Source: Oasisia sp. SBJ-2009 (lineage: Eukaryota > Annelida > Polychaeta > Sabellida > Siboglinidae). From it: a DNA stretch of 64,000 bases. The DNA lies in NCBI GenBank assembly GCA_964017155.1, contig OZ024857.1, forward strand, positions 260,201-324,200. The letters run 5' to 3'. The notes under the pieces are model-generated. The model was given only the letters and a program-made list of their open reading frames with translations, did no database searches and had not been told where the DNA came from. Positions 23,701-38,330 of the stretch are shown one piece after another (position 1 is the first letter of the stretch; the number at the start of each line of letters is the position of its first letter). Position numbers and translations under genes: made by a program.

Positions 23701-26610
23701 ATTAAAATTGAATGAATTAATTTAATCAAGTATCAAATGTTGGCAAAAATACTGATACATTAGCAACATTGAGGTGTTTCCGACTTGTACATAAGTGCCA
23801 AATAGTGAAATACTGAAAACAAATTGAGAGTATACGTGCTTTTATGAGAGATTGCGCGTGAAGGTACGCGCCCGCAAGTGTTGGCACTGATGTACAAGTC
23901 GGGCCCACCTCAATTTTGGTATTATAACTGTATTTTTGCCAACATTTGATACTTGATTTTGTTAATTCAATCAATTATAATCATCTTGCGCATATTAATG
24001 TTTTATATACAGCGCGTCTTAGCAGACTTTTGAGGTCGAAAAGACAGCGTGGTCGGCATAAACAAACTGTTTATCGCTCATTTCATATGCACAGCGCAGT
24101 AACATGCACCTCTGCGCTTGCGACTGGCACAATTCGCGCTGTCTTTTCGACCTCAAAAGTTTGCCAAGACGCGCTGTTTATAAAACATAAATACGCGCAA
24201 GATGATTATAATTGAATGAATTAATTTAATCAAGTATCAAATGTTGGTAAAAATACTGATATAATAGCAACATTGAGGTGGGTCCGACTTGTACATAAGT
24301 GCCAAAAAGTGAAATACTGAAAACAAATTGAGAGTATACGTGCTTTTATGAGAGAGTGCGCGTGAAATTGCGCGCCCGCAAGTGTAGGCATTTATGTACA
24401 AGTCTGGCCCACCTGAATTTTGGTATTATAGCTGTATCTTTGCCAACATTTGATACTTGATTTTGTTAATTCAATAAATTATAATCATCTTGCGCATATT
24501 AATGTTTTATATACACCGCTTCTTAGCAGACTTTTGAGGTCGAAAAGACAGCGTGGTCGGCATAAACAAACTGTTTATCGCTCATTTCATATGCACAGCG
24601 CAGTAACATGCACCGCTGCGCTTGCGACTGGCACAATTCGCGCTGTCTTTTCGACCTCAACAGTTTGCCAAGACGCGCTGTTTATAAAACATAAATACGC
24701 GCAAGATGACTATAATTGAATGAATTAATTTAATCAAGTATCAAATGTTGGCAAAAATACTGATATAATAGCAACATTGAGGTGTTTCGGACTTGTACAT
24801 AAGTGCCAAATAGTGAAATACTGAAAACAAATTGAGAGTATACGTGCTTTTATGAGAGATTGCGCGTGAAGGTACGCGCCCGCAAGTGTTTGCACTTATG
24901 TACAAGTCGGGCCCACCTCAATTTTGGTATTATAACTGTATTTTTGCCAACATTTGATACTTGATTTTGTTAATTCAATCAATTATAATCATCTTGCGCA
25001 TATTAATGTTTTATATACAGCGCGTCTTAGCAGACTTTTGAGGTCGAAAAGACAGCGTGGTCGGCATAAACAAACTGTTTATCGCTCATTTCATATGCAA
25101 AGCGCAGTAACATGCACCTCTGCGCTTGCGACTGGTACAATTCGCGCTGTCTTGTCGACCTCAAAAGTTTGCCAAGACGCGCTGTTTATAAACCATAAAT
25201 ACGCGCAAGATGATTATAATTGAATGAATTAATTTAATCAAGTATCAAATGTTGGTAAAATACTGATATAATAGCAACATTGAGGTGGGTCCGACTTGTA
25301 CATAAGTGCCAAATAGTGAAATACTGAAAACAAATTGAGAGTATACGTGCTTTTATGAGAGAGTGCGCGTGAAGTTGCGCGCCCGCAAGTGTAGGCATTT
25401 ATGTACAAGTCGGGCCCACCTCAATTTTGGTATTATAACTGTATCTTTGCCAACATTTGATACTTGATTTTGTTAATTCAATCAATTATATTCATCTTGC
25501 GCATATTAATGTTTTATATACAGCGCGTCTTAGCAGACTTTTGAGGTCGAAAAGACAGCGTGGTCGGCATAAACAAACTGTTTATCGCTCATTTCATATG
25601 CAAAGCGCAGTAACATGCACCTCTGCGCTTGCGACTGGCACAATTCGCGCCGTCTTTTCGACCTCAAAAGTTTGCCAAGACGCGCTGTTTATAAAACATA
25701 AATACGTGCAAGATGATTATAATTGAATGAATTAATTTAATCAAGTATCAAATGTTGGCAAAAATACTGATATAATAGCAACATTGAGGTGGGTCCGACT
25801 TGTACATAAGTGCCAAATAGTGAAATACTGAAAACAAATTGAGAGTATACGTGCTTTTATGAGAGAGTGCGCGTGAAGTTGCGCGCCCGCAAGTGTAGGC
25901 ATTTATGTACAAGTCGGGCCCACCTGAATTTTGGTATTATAACTGTATCTTTGCCAACATTTGATACTTGATTTTGTTAATTCAATAAATTATAATAATC
26001 TTGCGCATATTAATGTTTTATATACAGCGCGTCTTAGCAGACTGTTGAGGTCGAAAAGACAGCGTGGTCGGCATAAACAAACTGTTTATCGCTCATTTCA
26101 TATGCACAGCGCAGTAACATGCACCGCTGCGCTTGCGACTGGCACAAATCGCGCTTTCTTTTCGACCTCAAAAGTTTGCCAAGACGCGCTGTTTATAAAA
26201 CATAAATACGCGCAAGATGATTAAAATTGAATGAATTAATTTAATCAAGTATCAAATGTTGGCAAAAATACTGATACATTAGCAACATTGAGGTGTTTCC
26301 GACTTGTACATAAGTGCCAAATAGTGAAATACTGAAAACAAATTGAGAGTATACGTGCTTTTATGAGAGATTGCGCGTGAAGGTACGCGCCCGCAAGTGT
26401 TGGCACTGATGTACAAGTCGGGCCCACCTCAATTTTGGTATTATAACTGTATTTTTGCCAACATTTGATACTTGATTTTGTTAATTCAATCAATTATAAT
26501 CATCTTGCGCATATTAATGTTTTATATACAGCGCGTCTTAGCAGACTTTTGAGGTCGAAAAGACAGCGTGGTCGGCATAAACAAACTGTTTATCGCTCAT
26601 TTCATATGCA
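20794..26610 (+). repeat. 2,519-bp pentameric HOR (two copies plus part of a third)
   Basis: Units start at 20,794, 21,298, 21,802, 22,306 and 22,809, then again at 23,313, 23,817, 24,321, 24,825 and 25,328, then 25,832 and 26,336. The rare marker GATACATTAGC is near 21,236, 23,755 and 26,274, each 2,519 bp apart. AGACTGTT in place of AGACTTTT occurs at the same spacing. The fourth unit of each copy has a 1-bp deletion (GGTAAAATACTG), making the period 4 x 504 + 503. The fifth units at 22,809 and 25,328 share AAATACGTGCAAG but differ elsewhere, so they are chimeric. Confidence 0.87.
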
Positions 26611-27343
26611 AAGCGCAGTAACATGCACCTCTGCGCTTGCGACTGGCACAATTCGCGCCGTCTTTTCGACCTCAAAAGTTTGCCAAGACGCGCTGTTTAT
26701 AAAACATAAATACGTGCAAGATGATTATAATTGAATGAATTAATTTAATCAAGTATCAAATGTTGGCAAAAATACTGATATAGTAGCAACATTGAGGTGG
26801 GTCCGACTTGTACATAAGTGCCAAATAGTGAAATACTGAAAACAAATTGAGAGTATACGTGCTTTTATGAGAGAGTGCGCGTGAAGTTGCGCGCCCGCAA
26901 GTGTAGGCATTTATGTACAAGTCGGGCCCACCTCAATTTTGGTATTATAACTGTATCTTTGCCAACATTTGATACTTGATTTTGTTAATTCAATCAATTA
27001 TATTCATCTTGCGCATATTAATATTTTATATACAGCGCGTCTTAGCAGACTTTTGAGGTCGAAAAGACAGCGTGGTCGGCATAAACAAACTGTTTATCGC
27101 TCATTTCATATGCACAGCGCAGTAACATGCACCTCTGCGCTTGCGACTGGCACAATTCGCGCTGTCTTTTCGACCTCAACAGTTTGCCAAGACGCGCTGT
27201 TTATAAAACATAAATACGCGCAAGATGACTATAATTGAATGAATTAATTTAATCAAGTATCAAATGTTGGCAAAAATACTGATATAATAGCAACATTGAG
27301 GTGGGTCCGACTTGTACATAAGTGCCAAATAGTGAAATACTGA
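26611..27343 (+). repeat. Left-family units between the pentamer and octamer arrays
   Basis: The remainder of one unit and the unit at 26,840, the latter with TTATATTCATC and TTAATATTTTATA. No other content is visible. Confidence 0.75.
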
Positions 27344-30300
27344 AAACAAATTGAGAGTATACGTGCTTTTATGAGAGAGTGCGCGTGAAGTTGCGCGCCC
27401 GCAAGTGTAGGCATTTATGTACAAGTCGGGCCCACCTGAATTTTGGTATTATAACTGTATCTTTGCCAACATTTGATACTTGATTTTGTTAATTCAATAA
27501 ATTATAATCATCTTGCGCATATTAATGTTTTATATACAGCGCGTCTTAGCAGACTGTTGAGGTCGAAAAGACAGCGTGGTCGGCATAAACAAACTGTTTA
27601 TCGCTCATTTCATATGCACAGCGCAGTAACATGCACCGCTGCGCTTGCGACTGGCACAAATCGCGCTTTCTTTTCGACCTCAAAAGTTTGCCAAGACGCG
27701 CTGTTTATAAAACATAAATACGCGCAAGATGATTAAAATTGAATGAATTAATTTAATCAAGTATCAAATGTTGGCAAAAATACTGATATAATAGCAACAT
27801 TGAGGTGTTTCCGACTTGTACGTAAGTGCCAAATAGTGAAATACTGAAAACAAATTGAGAGTATACGTGCTTTTATGAGAGATTGCGCGTGAAGGTACGC
27901 GCCCGCAAGTGTTGGCACTTATGTACAAGTCGGGCCCACCTCAATTTTGGTATTATAAGTGTATTTTTGCCAACATTTGATACTTGATTTTGTTAATTCA
28001 ATCAATTATAATCATCTTGCGCATATTAATGTTTTATATACAGCGAGTCTTAGCAGACTTTTGAGGTCGAAAAGACAGCGTGGTCGGCATAAACAAACTG
28101 TTTATCGCTCATTTCATATGCAAAGCGCAGTAACATGCACCTCTGCGCTTGCGACTGGCACAATTCGCGCTGTCTTGTCGACCTCAAAAGTTTGCCAAGA
28201 CGCGCTGTTTATAAACCATAAATACGCGCAAGATGATTATAATTCAATGAATTAATTTAATCAAGTATCAAATGTTGGTAAAAATACTGATATAATAGCA
28301 ACATTGAGGTGGGTCCGACTTGTACATAAGTGCCAAATAGTGAAATACTGAAAACAAATTGAGAGTATACGTGCTTTTATGAGAGAGTGCGCGTGAAGTT
28401 GCGCGCCCGCAAGTGTAGGCATTTATGTACAAGTCGGGCCCACCTGAATTTTGGTATTATAACTGTATCTTTGCCAACATTTGATACTTGATTTTGTTAA
28501 TTCAATCAATTATAATCATCTTGCGCATATTAATGTTTTATATACAGCGCGTCTTAGCATACTTTTGAGGTCGAAAAGACAGCGTGGTCGGCATAAACAA
28601 ACTGTTTATCGCTCATTTCATATGCACAGCGCAGTAACATGCACCGCTGCGCTTGCGACTGGCACAAATCGCGCTTTCTTTTCGACATCAAAAGTTTGCC
28701 AAGACGCGCTGTTTATAAAACATAAATACGCGCAAGATGATTAAAATTGAATGAATTAATTTAATCAAGTATCAAATGTTGGCAAAAATACTGATATAAT
28801 AGCAACATTGAGGTGTTTCCGACTTGTACATAAGTGCCAAATAGTGAAATACTGAAAACAAATTGAGAGTATACGTGCTTTTATGAGAGATTGCGCATGA
28901 AGGTACGCGCCCGCAAGTGTTGGCACTTATGAACAAGTCGGGCCCACCTCAATTTTGGTATTATAACTGTATTTTTGCCAACATTTGATACTTGATTTTG
29001 TTAATTCAATCAATTATAATCATCTTGCGCATATTAATGTTTTATATACAGCGCGTCTTAGCAGACTTTTGAGGTCGAAAAGACAGCGTGGTCGGCATAA
29101 ACAAACTGTTTATCGCTCATTTCATATGCACAGCGCAGTAACATGCACCTCTGCGCTTGCGACTGGCACAATTCGCGCTGTCTTTTCGACCTCAAAAGTT
29201 TGCCAAGACGCGCTGTTTATAAAACATAAATACGCGCAAGATGATTATAATTGAATGAATTAATTTAATCAAGTATCAAATGTTGGTAAAAATACTGATA
29301 TAATAGCAACATTGAGGTGGGTCCGACTTGTACATAAGTGCCAAAAAGTGAAATACTGAAAACAAATTGAGAGTATACGTGCTTTTATGAGAGAGTGCGC
29401 GTGAAATTGCGCGCCCGCAAGTGTAGGCATTTATGTACAAGTCTGGCCCACCTGAATTTTGGTATTATAACTGTATCTTTGCCAACATTTGATACTTGAT
29501 TTTGTTAATTCAATCAATTATAATCATCTTGCGCATATTAATGTTTTATATACAGCGCGTCTTAGCATACTTTTGAGGTCGAAAAGACAGCGTGGTCGGC
29601 ATAAACAAACTGTTTATCGCTCATTTCATATGCACAGCGCAGTAACATGCACCGCTGCGCTTGCGACTGGCACAAATCGCGCTTTCTTTTCGACATCAAA
29701 AGTTTGCCAAGACGCGCTGTTTATAAAACATAAATACGCGCAAGATGATTAAAATTGAATGAATTAATTTAATCAAGTATCAAATGTTGGCAAAAATACT
29801 GATATAATAGCAACATTGAGGTGTTTCCGACTTGTACATAAGTGCCAAATAGTGAAATACTGAAAACAAATTGAGAGTATACGTGCTTTTATGAGAGATT
29901 GCGCATGAAGGTACGCGCCCGCAAGTGTTGGCACTTATGAACAAGTCGGGCCCACCTCAATTTTGGTATTATAACTGTATTTTTGCCAACATTTGATACT
30001 TGATTTTGTTAATTCAATCAATTATAATCATCTTGCGCATATTAATGTTTTATATACAGCGCGTCTTAGCAGACTTTTGAGGTCGAAAAGACAGCGTGGT
30101 CGGCATAAACAAACTGTTTATCGCTCATTTCATATGCACAGCGCAGTAACATGCACCTCTGCGCTTGCGACTGGCACAATTCGCGCTGTCTTTTCGACCT
30201 CAAAAGTTTGCCAAGACGCGCTGTTTATAAAACATAAATACGCGCAAGATGATTATAATTGAATGAATTAATTTAATCAAGTATCAAATGTTGGTAAAAA

Positions 30301-33300
30301 TACTGATATAATAGCAACATTGAGGTGGGTCCGACTTGTACATAAGTGCCAAAAAGTGAAATACTGAAAACAAATTGAGAGTATACGTGCTTTTATGAGA
30401 GAGTGCGCGTGAAATTGCGCGCCCGCAAGTGTAGGCATTTATGTACAAGTCTGGCCCACCTGAATTTTGGTATTATAGCTGTATCTTTGCCAACATTTGA
30501 TACTTGATTTTGTTAATTCAATAAATTATAATCATCTTGCGCATATTAATGTTTTATATACAGCGCTTCTTAGCAGACTTTTGAGGTCGAAAAGACAGCG
30601 TGGTCGGCATAAACAAACTGTTTATCGCTCATTTCATATGCACAGCGCAGTAACATGCACCGCTGCGCTTGCGACTGGCACAATTCGCGCTGTCTTTTCG
30701 ACCTCAACAGTTTGCCAAGACGCGCTGTTTATAAAACATAAATACGCGCAAGATGACTATAATTGAATGAATTAATGTAATCAAGTATCAAATGTTGGCA
30801 AAAATACTGATATAATAGCAACATTGAGGTGTTTCGGACTTGTACATAAGTGCCAAATAGTGAAATACTGAAAACAAATTGAGAGTATACGTGCTTTTAT
30901 GAGAGATTGCGCGTGAAGGTACGCGCCCGCAAGTGTTTGCACTTATGTACAAGTCGGGCCCACCTCAATTTTGGTATTATAACTGTATTTTTGCCAACAT
31001 TTGATACTTGATTTTGTTAATTCAATCAATTATAATCATCTTGCGCATATTAATGTTTTATATACAGCGCGTCTTAGCAGACTTTTGAGGTCGAAAAGAC
31101 AGCGTGGTCGGCATAAACAAACTGTTTATCGCTCATTTCATATGCAAAGCGCAGTAACATGCACCTCTGCGCTTGCGACTGGCACAATTCGCGCTGTCTT
31201 GTCGACCTCAAAAGTTTGCCAAGACGCGCTGTTTATAAACCATAAATACGCGCAAGATGATTATAATTGAATGAATTAATTTAATCAAGTATCAAATGTT
31301 GGTAAAATACTGATATAATAGCAACATTGAGGTGGGTCCGACTTGTACATAAGTGCCAAATAGTGAAATACTGAAAACAAATTGAGAGTATACGTGCTTT
31401 TATGAGAGAGTGCGCGTGAAGTTGCGCGCCCGCAAGTGTAGGCATTTATGTACAAGTCGGGCCCACCTGAATTTTGGTATTATAACTGTATCTTTGCCAA
31501 CATTTGATACTTGATTTTGTTAATTCAATAAATTATAATAATCTTGCGCATATTAATGTTTTATATACAGCGCGTCTTAGCAGACTGTTGAGGTCGAAAA
31601 GACAGCGTGGTCGGCATAAACAAACTGTGTATCGCTCATTTCATATGCACAGCGCAGTAACATGCACCGCTGCGCTTGCGACTGGCACAAATCGCGCTTT
31701 CTTTTCGACCTCAAAAGTTTGCCAAGACGCGCTGTTTATAAAACATAAATACGCGCAAGATGATTAAAATTGAATGAATTAATTTAATCAAGTATCAAAT
31801 GTTGGCAAAAATACTGATATAATAGCAACATGGAGGTGTTTCCGACTTGTACGTAAGTGCCAAATAGTGAAATACTGAAAACAAATTGAGAGTATACGTG
31901 CTTTTATGAGAGATTGCGCGTGAAGGTACGCGCCCGCAAGTGTTGGCACTTATGTACAAGTCGGGCCCACCTCAATTTTGGTATTATAACTGTATTTTTG
32001 CCAACATTTGATACTTGATTTTGTTAATTCAATCAATTATAATCATCTTGCGCATATTAATGTTTTATATACAGCGAGTCTTAGCAGACTTTTGAGGTCG
32101 AAAATACAGCGTGGTCGGCATAAACAAACTGTTTATCGCTCATTTCATATGCAAAGCGCAGTAACATGCACCTCTGCGCTTGCGACTGGCACAATTCGCG
32201 CTGTCTTGTCGACCTCAAAAGTTTGCCAAGACGCGCTGTTTATAAACCATAAATACGCGCAAGATGATTATAATTCAATGAATTAATTTAATCAAGTATC
32301 AAATGTTGGTAAAAATACTGATATAATAGCAACATTGAGGTGGGTCCGACTTGTACATAAGTGCCAAATAGTGAAATACTGAAAACAAATTGAGAGTATA
32401 CGTGCTTTTATGAGAGAGTGCGCGTGAAGTTGCGCGCCCGCAAGTGTAGGCATTTATGTACAAGTCGGGCCCACCTGAATTTTGGTATTATAACTGTATC
32501 TTTGCCAACATTTGATACTTGATTTTGTTAATTCAATCAATTATAATCATCTTGCGCATATTAATGTTTTATATACAGCGCGTCTTAGCATACTTTTGAG
32601 GTCGAAAAGACAGCGTGGTCGGCATCAACAAACTGTTTATCGCTCATTTCATATGCACAGCGCAGTAACATGCACCGCTGCGCTTGCGACTGGCACAAAT
32701 CGCGCTTTCTTTTCGACATCAAAAGTTTGCCAAGACGCGCTGTTTATAAAACATAAATACGCGCAAGATGATTAAAATTGAATGAATTAATTTAATCAAG
32801 TATCAAATGTTGGCAAAAATACTGATATAATAGCAACATTGAGGTGTTTCCGACTTGTACGTAAGTGCCAAATAGTGAAATACTGAAAACAAATTGAGAG
32901 TATACGTGCTTTTATGAGAGATTGCGCGTGAAGGTACGCGCCCGCAAGTGTTGGCACTGATGTACAAGTCGGGCCCACCTCAATTTTGGTATTATAACTG
33001 TATTTTTGCCAACATTTGATACTTGATTTTGTTAATTCAATCAATTATAATCATCTTGCGCATATTAATGTTTTATATACAGCGAGTCTTAGCAGACTTT
33101 TGAGGTCGAAAAGACAGCGTGGTCGGCATAAACAAACTGTTTATCGCTCATTTCATATGCAAAGCGCAGTAACATGCACCTCTGCGCTTGCGACTGGCAC
33201 AATTCGCGCTGTCTTGTCGACCTCAAAAGTTTGCCAAGACGCGCTGTTTATAAACCATAAATACGCGCAAGATGATTATAATTGAATGAATTAATTTAAT

Positions 33301-34400
33301 CAAGTATCAAATGTTGGTAAAAATACTGATATAATAGCAACATTGAGGTGGGTCCGACTTGTACATAAGTGCCAAATAGTGAAATACTGAAAACAAATTG
33401 AGAGTATACGTGCTTTTATGAGAGAGTGCGCGTGAAGTTGCGCGCCCGCAAGTGTAGGCATTTATGTACAAGTCGGGCCCACCTGAATTTTGGTATTATA
33501 ACTGTATCTTTGCCAACATTTGATACTTGATTTTGTTAATTCAATCAATTATAATCATCTTGCGCATATTAATGTTTTATATACAGCGCGTCTTAGCATA
33601 CTTTTGAGGTCGAAAAGACAGCGTGGTCGGCATAAACAAACTGTTTATCGCTCATTTCATATGCACAGCGCAGTAACATGCACCGCTGCGCTTGCGACTG
33701 GCACAAATCGCGCTTTCTTTTCGACATCAAAAGTTTGCCAAGACGCGCTGTTTATAAAACATAAATACGCGCAAGATGATTAAAATTGAATGAATTAATT
33801 TAATCAAGTATCAAATGTTGGCAAAAATACTGATATAATAGCAACATTGAGGTGTTTCCGACTTGTACATAAGTGCCAAATAGTGAAATACTGAAAACAA
33901 ATTGAGAGTATACGTGCTTTTATGAGAGATTGCGCATGAAGGTACGCGCCCGCAAGTGTTGGCACTTATGAACAAGTCGGGCCCACCTCAATTTTGATAT
34001 TATAACTGTATTTTTGCCAACATTTGATACTTGATTTTGTTAATTCAATCAATTATAATCATCTTGCGCATATTAATGTTTTATATACAGCGCGTCTTAG
34101 CAGACTTTTGAGGTCGAAAAGACAGCGTGGTCGGCATAAACAAACTGTTTATCGCTCATTTCATATGCACAGCGCAGTAACATGCACCTCTGCGCTTGCG
34201 ACTGGCACAATTCGCGCTGTCTTTTCGACCTCAAAAGTTTGCCAAGACGCGCTGTTTATAAAACATAAATACGCGCAAGATGATTATAATTGAATGAATT
34301 AATTTAATCAAGTATCAAATGTTGGTAAAAATACTGATATAATAGCAACATTGAGGTGGGTCCGACTTGTACATAAGTGCCAAATAGTGAAATACTGAAA
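27344..34400 (+). repeat. 4,031-bp octameric HOR (one full and one partial copy)
   Basis: Units at 27,344, 27,848 and 28,352 match those at 31,375, 31,879 and 32,383. Shared markers at an offset of 4,031 are AGACTGTTGAGG, GTACGTAAGTGCC (27,820 and 31,851) and TATAATTCAATG (the G-to-C change that extends an open frame). The correspondence is interrupted in the fourth unit (common form at 28,856, SalI form at 32,887), resumes in the next two and ends before 34,528. The second copy overlaps the third six-unit block, so the two organisations share units. Confidence 0.8.
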
Positions 34401-36413
34401 ACAAATTGAGAGTATACGTGCTTTTATGAGAGATTGCGCGTGAAGGTACGCGCCCGCAAGTGTTGGCACTGATGTACAAGTCGGGCCCACCTCAATTTTG
34501 GTATTATAACTGTATTTTTGCCAACATTTGATACTTGATTTTGTTAATTCAGTCAATTATAATCATCTTGCGCATATTAATGTTTTATATACAGCGAGTC
34601 TTAGCAGACTTTTGAGGTCGAAAAGACAGCGTGGTCGGCATAAACAAACTGTTTATCGCTCATTTCATATGCAAAGCGCAGTAACATGCACCTCTGCGCT
34701 TGCGACTGGCACAATTCGCGCTGTCTTGTCGACCTCAAAAGTTTGCCAAGACGCGCTGTTTATAAACCATAAATACGCGCAAGATGATTATAATTGAATG
34801 AATTAATTTAATCAAGTATCAAATGTTGGTAAAAATACTGATATAATAGCAACATTGAGGTGGGTCCGACTTGTACATAAGTGCCAAATAGTGAAATACT
34901 GAAAACAAATTGAGAGTATACGTGCTTTTATGAGAGAGTGCGCGTGAAGTTGCGCGCCCGCAAGTGTAGGCATTTATGTACAAGTCGGGCCCACCTGAAT
35001 TTTGGTATTATAACTGTATCTTTGCCAACATTTGATACTTGATTTTGTTAATTCAATCAATTATAATCATCTTGCGCATATTAATGTTTTATATACAGCG
35101 CGTCTTAGCATACTTTTGAGGTCGAAAAGACAGCGTGGTCGGCATAAACAAACTGTTTATCGCTCATTTCATATGCACAGCGCAGTAACATGCACCGCTG
35201 CGCTTGCGACTGGCACAAATCGCGCTTTCTTTTCGACATCAAAAGTTTGCCAAGACGCGCTGTTTATAAAACATAAATACGCGCAAGATGATTAAAATTG
35301 AATGAATTAATTTAATCAAGTATCAAATGTTGGCAAAAATACTGATATAATAGCAACATTGAGGTGTTTCCGACTTGTACATAAGTGCCAAATAGTGAAA
35401 TACTGAAAACAAATTGAGAGTATACGTGCTTTTATGAGAGATTGCGCATGAAGGTACGCGCCCGCAAGTGTTGGCACTTATGAACAAGTCGGGCCCACCT
35501 CAATTTTGGTATTATAACTGTATTTTTGCCAACATTTGATACTTGATTTTGTTAATTCAATCAATTATAATCATCTTGCGCATATTAATGTTTTATATAC
35601 AGCGCGTCTTAGCAGACTTTTGAGGTCGAAAAGACAGCGTGGTCGGCATAAACAAACTGTTTATCGCTCATTTCATATGCACAGCGCAGTAACATGCACC
35701 TCTGCGCTTGCGACTGGCACAATTCGCGCTGTCTTTTCGACCTCAAAAGTTTGCCAAGACGCGCTGTTTATAAAACATAAATACGCGCAAGATGATTATA
35801 ATTGAATGAATTAATTTAATCAAGTATCAAATGTTGGTAAAAATACTGATATAATAGCAACATTGAGGTGGGTCCGACTTGTACATAAGTGCCAAAAAGT
35901 GAAATACTGAAAACAAATTGAGAGTATACGTGCTTTTATGAGAGAGTGCGCGTGAAATTGCGCGCCCGCAAGTGTAGGCATTTATGTACAAGTCTGGCCC
36001 ACCTGAATTTTGGTATTATAGCTGTATCTTTGCCAACATTTGATACTTGATTTTGTTAATTCAATAAATTATAATCATCTTGCGCATATTAATGTTTTAT
36101 ATACACCGCTTCTTAGCAGATTTTGAGGTCGAAAAGACAGCGTGGTCGGCATAAACAAACTGTTTATCGCTCATTTCATATGCACAGCGCAGGAACATGC
36201 ACCGCTGCGCTTGCGACTGGCAAAATTCGCGCTGTCTTTTCGACCTCAACAGTTTGCCAAGACGCGCTGTTTATAAAACATAAATACGCGCAAGATGACT
36301 ATAATTGAATGAATTAATTTAATCAAGTATCAAATGTTGGCAAAAATACTGATATAATAGCAACATTGAGGTGTTTCGGACTTGTACATAAGTGCCAAAT
36401 AGTGAAATACTGA
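33391..36413 (+). repeat. Six-unit HOR block, copy 3
   Basis: Unit types in the order seen at 1-3024, offset 33,390. The last unit has lost one base (CAGATTTTGAGG near 36,118) and has GCGCAGGAACATG and GGCAAAATTCG, so it is the most altered of the three. The following unit again begins with GTGTTTGCACTT, as after copy 1. Confidence 0.85.
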
Positions 36414-38330
36414 AAACAAATTGAGAGTATACGTGCTTTTATGAGAGATTGCGCGTGAAGGTACGCGCCCGCAAGTGTTTGCACTTATGTACAAGTCGGG
36501 CCCACCTCAATTTTGGTATTATAACTGTATTTTTGCCAACATTTGATACTTGATTTTGTTAATTCAATCAATTATAATCATCTTGCGCATATTAATGTTT
36601 TATATACAGCGCGTCTTAGCAGACTTTTGAGGTCGAAAAGACAGCGTGGTCGGCATAAACAAACTGTTTATCGCTCATTTCATATGCAAAGCGCAGTAAC
36701 ATGCACCTCTGCGCTTGCGACTGGCACAATTCGCGCTGTCTTGTCGACCTCAAAAGTTTGCCAAGACGCGCTGTTTATAAACCATAAATACGCGCAAGAT
36801 GATTATAATTGAATGAATTAATTTAATCAAGTATCAAATGTTGGTAAAATACTGATATAATAGCAACATTGAGGTGGGTCCGACTTGTACATAAGTGCCA
36901 AATAGTGAAATACTGAAAACAAATTGAGAGTATACGTGCTTTTATGAGAGAGTGCGCGTGAAGTTGCGCGCCCGCAAGTGTAGGCATTTATGTACAAGTC
37001 GGGCCCACCTCAATTTTGGTATTATAACTGTATCTTTGCCAACATTTGATACTTGATTTTGTTAATTCAATCAATTATATTCATCTTGCGCATATTAATG
37101 TTTTATATACAGCGCGTCTTAGCAGACTTTTGAGGTCGAAAAGACAGCGTGGTCGGCATAAACAAACTGTTTATCGCTCATTTCATATGCACAGCGCAGT
37201 AACATGCACCTCTGCGCTTGCGACTGGCACAATTCGCGCTGTCTTTTCGACCTCAACAGTTTGCCAAGACGCGCTGTTTATAAAACATAAATACGCGCAA
37301 GATGACTATAATTGAATGAATTAATTTAATCAAGTATCAAATGTTGGCAAAAATACTGATATAATAGCAACATTGAGGTGGGTCCGACTTGTACATAAGT
37401 GCCAAATAGTGAAATACTGAAAACAAATTGAGAGTATACGTGCTTTTATGAGAGAGTGCGCGTGAAGTTGCGCGCCCGCAAGTGTAGGCATTTATGTACA
37501 AGTCGGGCCCACCTGAATTTTGGTATTATAACTGTATCTTTGCCAACATTTTATACTTGATTTTGTTAATTCAATAAATTATAATCATCTTGCGCATATT
37601 AATGTTTTATATACAGCGCGTCTTAGCAGACTGTTGAGGTCGAAAAGACAGCGTGGTCGGCATAAACAAACTGTTTATCGCTCATTTCATATGCACAGCG
37701 CAGTAACATGCACCGCTGCGCTTGCGACTGGCACAAATCGCGCTTTCTTTTCGACCTCAAAAGTTTGCCAAGACGCGCTGTTTATAAAACATAAATACGC
37801 GCAAGATGATTAAAATTGAATGAATTAATTTAATCAAGTATCAAATGTTGGCAAAAATACTGATATATTAGCAACATTGAGGTGTTTCCGACTTGTACAT
37901 AAGTGCCAAATAGTGAAATACTGAAAACAAATTGAGAGTATACGTGCTTTTATGAGAGATTGCGCGTGAAGGTACGCGCCCGCAAGTGTTGGCACTTATG
38001 TACAAGTCGGGCCCACCTCAATTTTGGTATTATAACTGTATTTTTGCCAACATTTGATACTTGATTTTGTTAATTCAATCAATTATAATCATCTTGCGCA
38101 TATTAATGTTTTATATACAGCGCGTCTTAGCAGACTTTTGAGGTCGAAAAGACAGCGTGGTCGGCATAAACAAACTGTTTATCGCTCATTTCATATGCAA
38201 AGCGCAGTAACATGCACCTCTGCGCTTGCGACTGGCACAATTCGCGCCGTCTTTTCGACCTCAAAAGTTTGCCAAGACGCGCTGTTTATAAAACATATAT
38301 ACGCGCAAGATGATTATAATTGAATTAATT
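36414..38330 (+). repeat. Last left-family units before the family change
   Basis: Four units. The one at 36,414 carries the GGTAAAATACTG deletion. The unit at 37,421 has CATTTTATACTTG in place of CATTTGATACTTG. The unit at 37,925 begins as left family, but its right arm reads AAACATATATACGCGC and TTGAATTAATTAATTT, variants otherwise confined to the right family. Confidence 0.78.
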
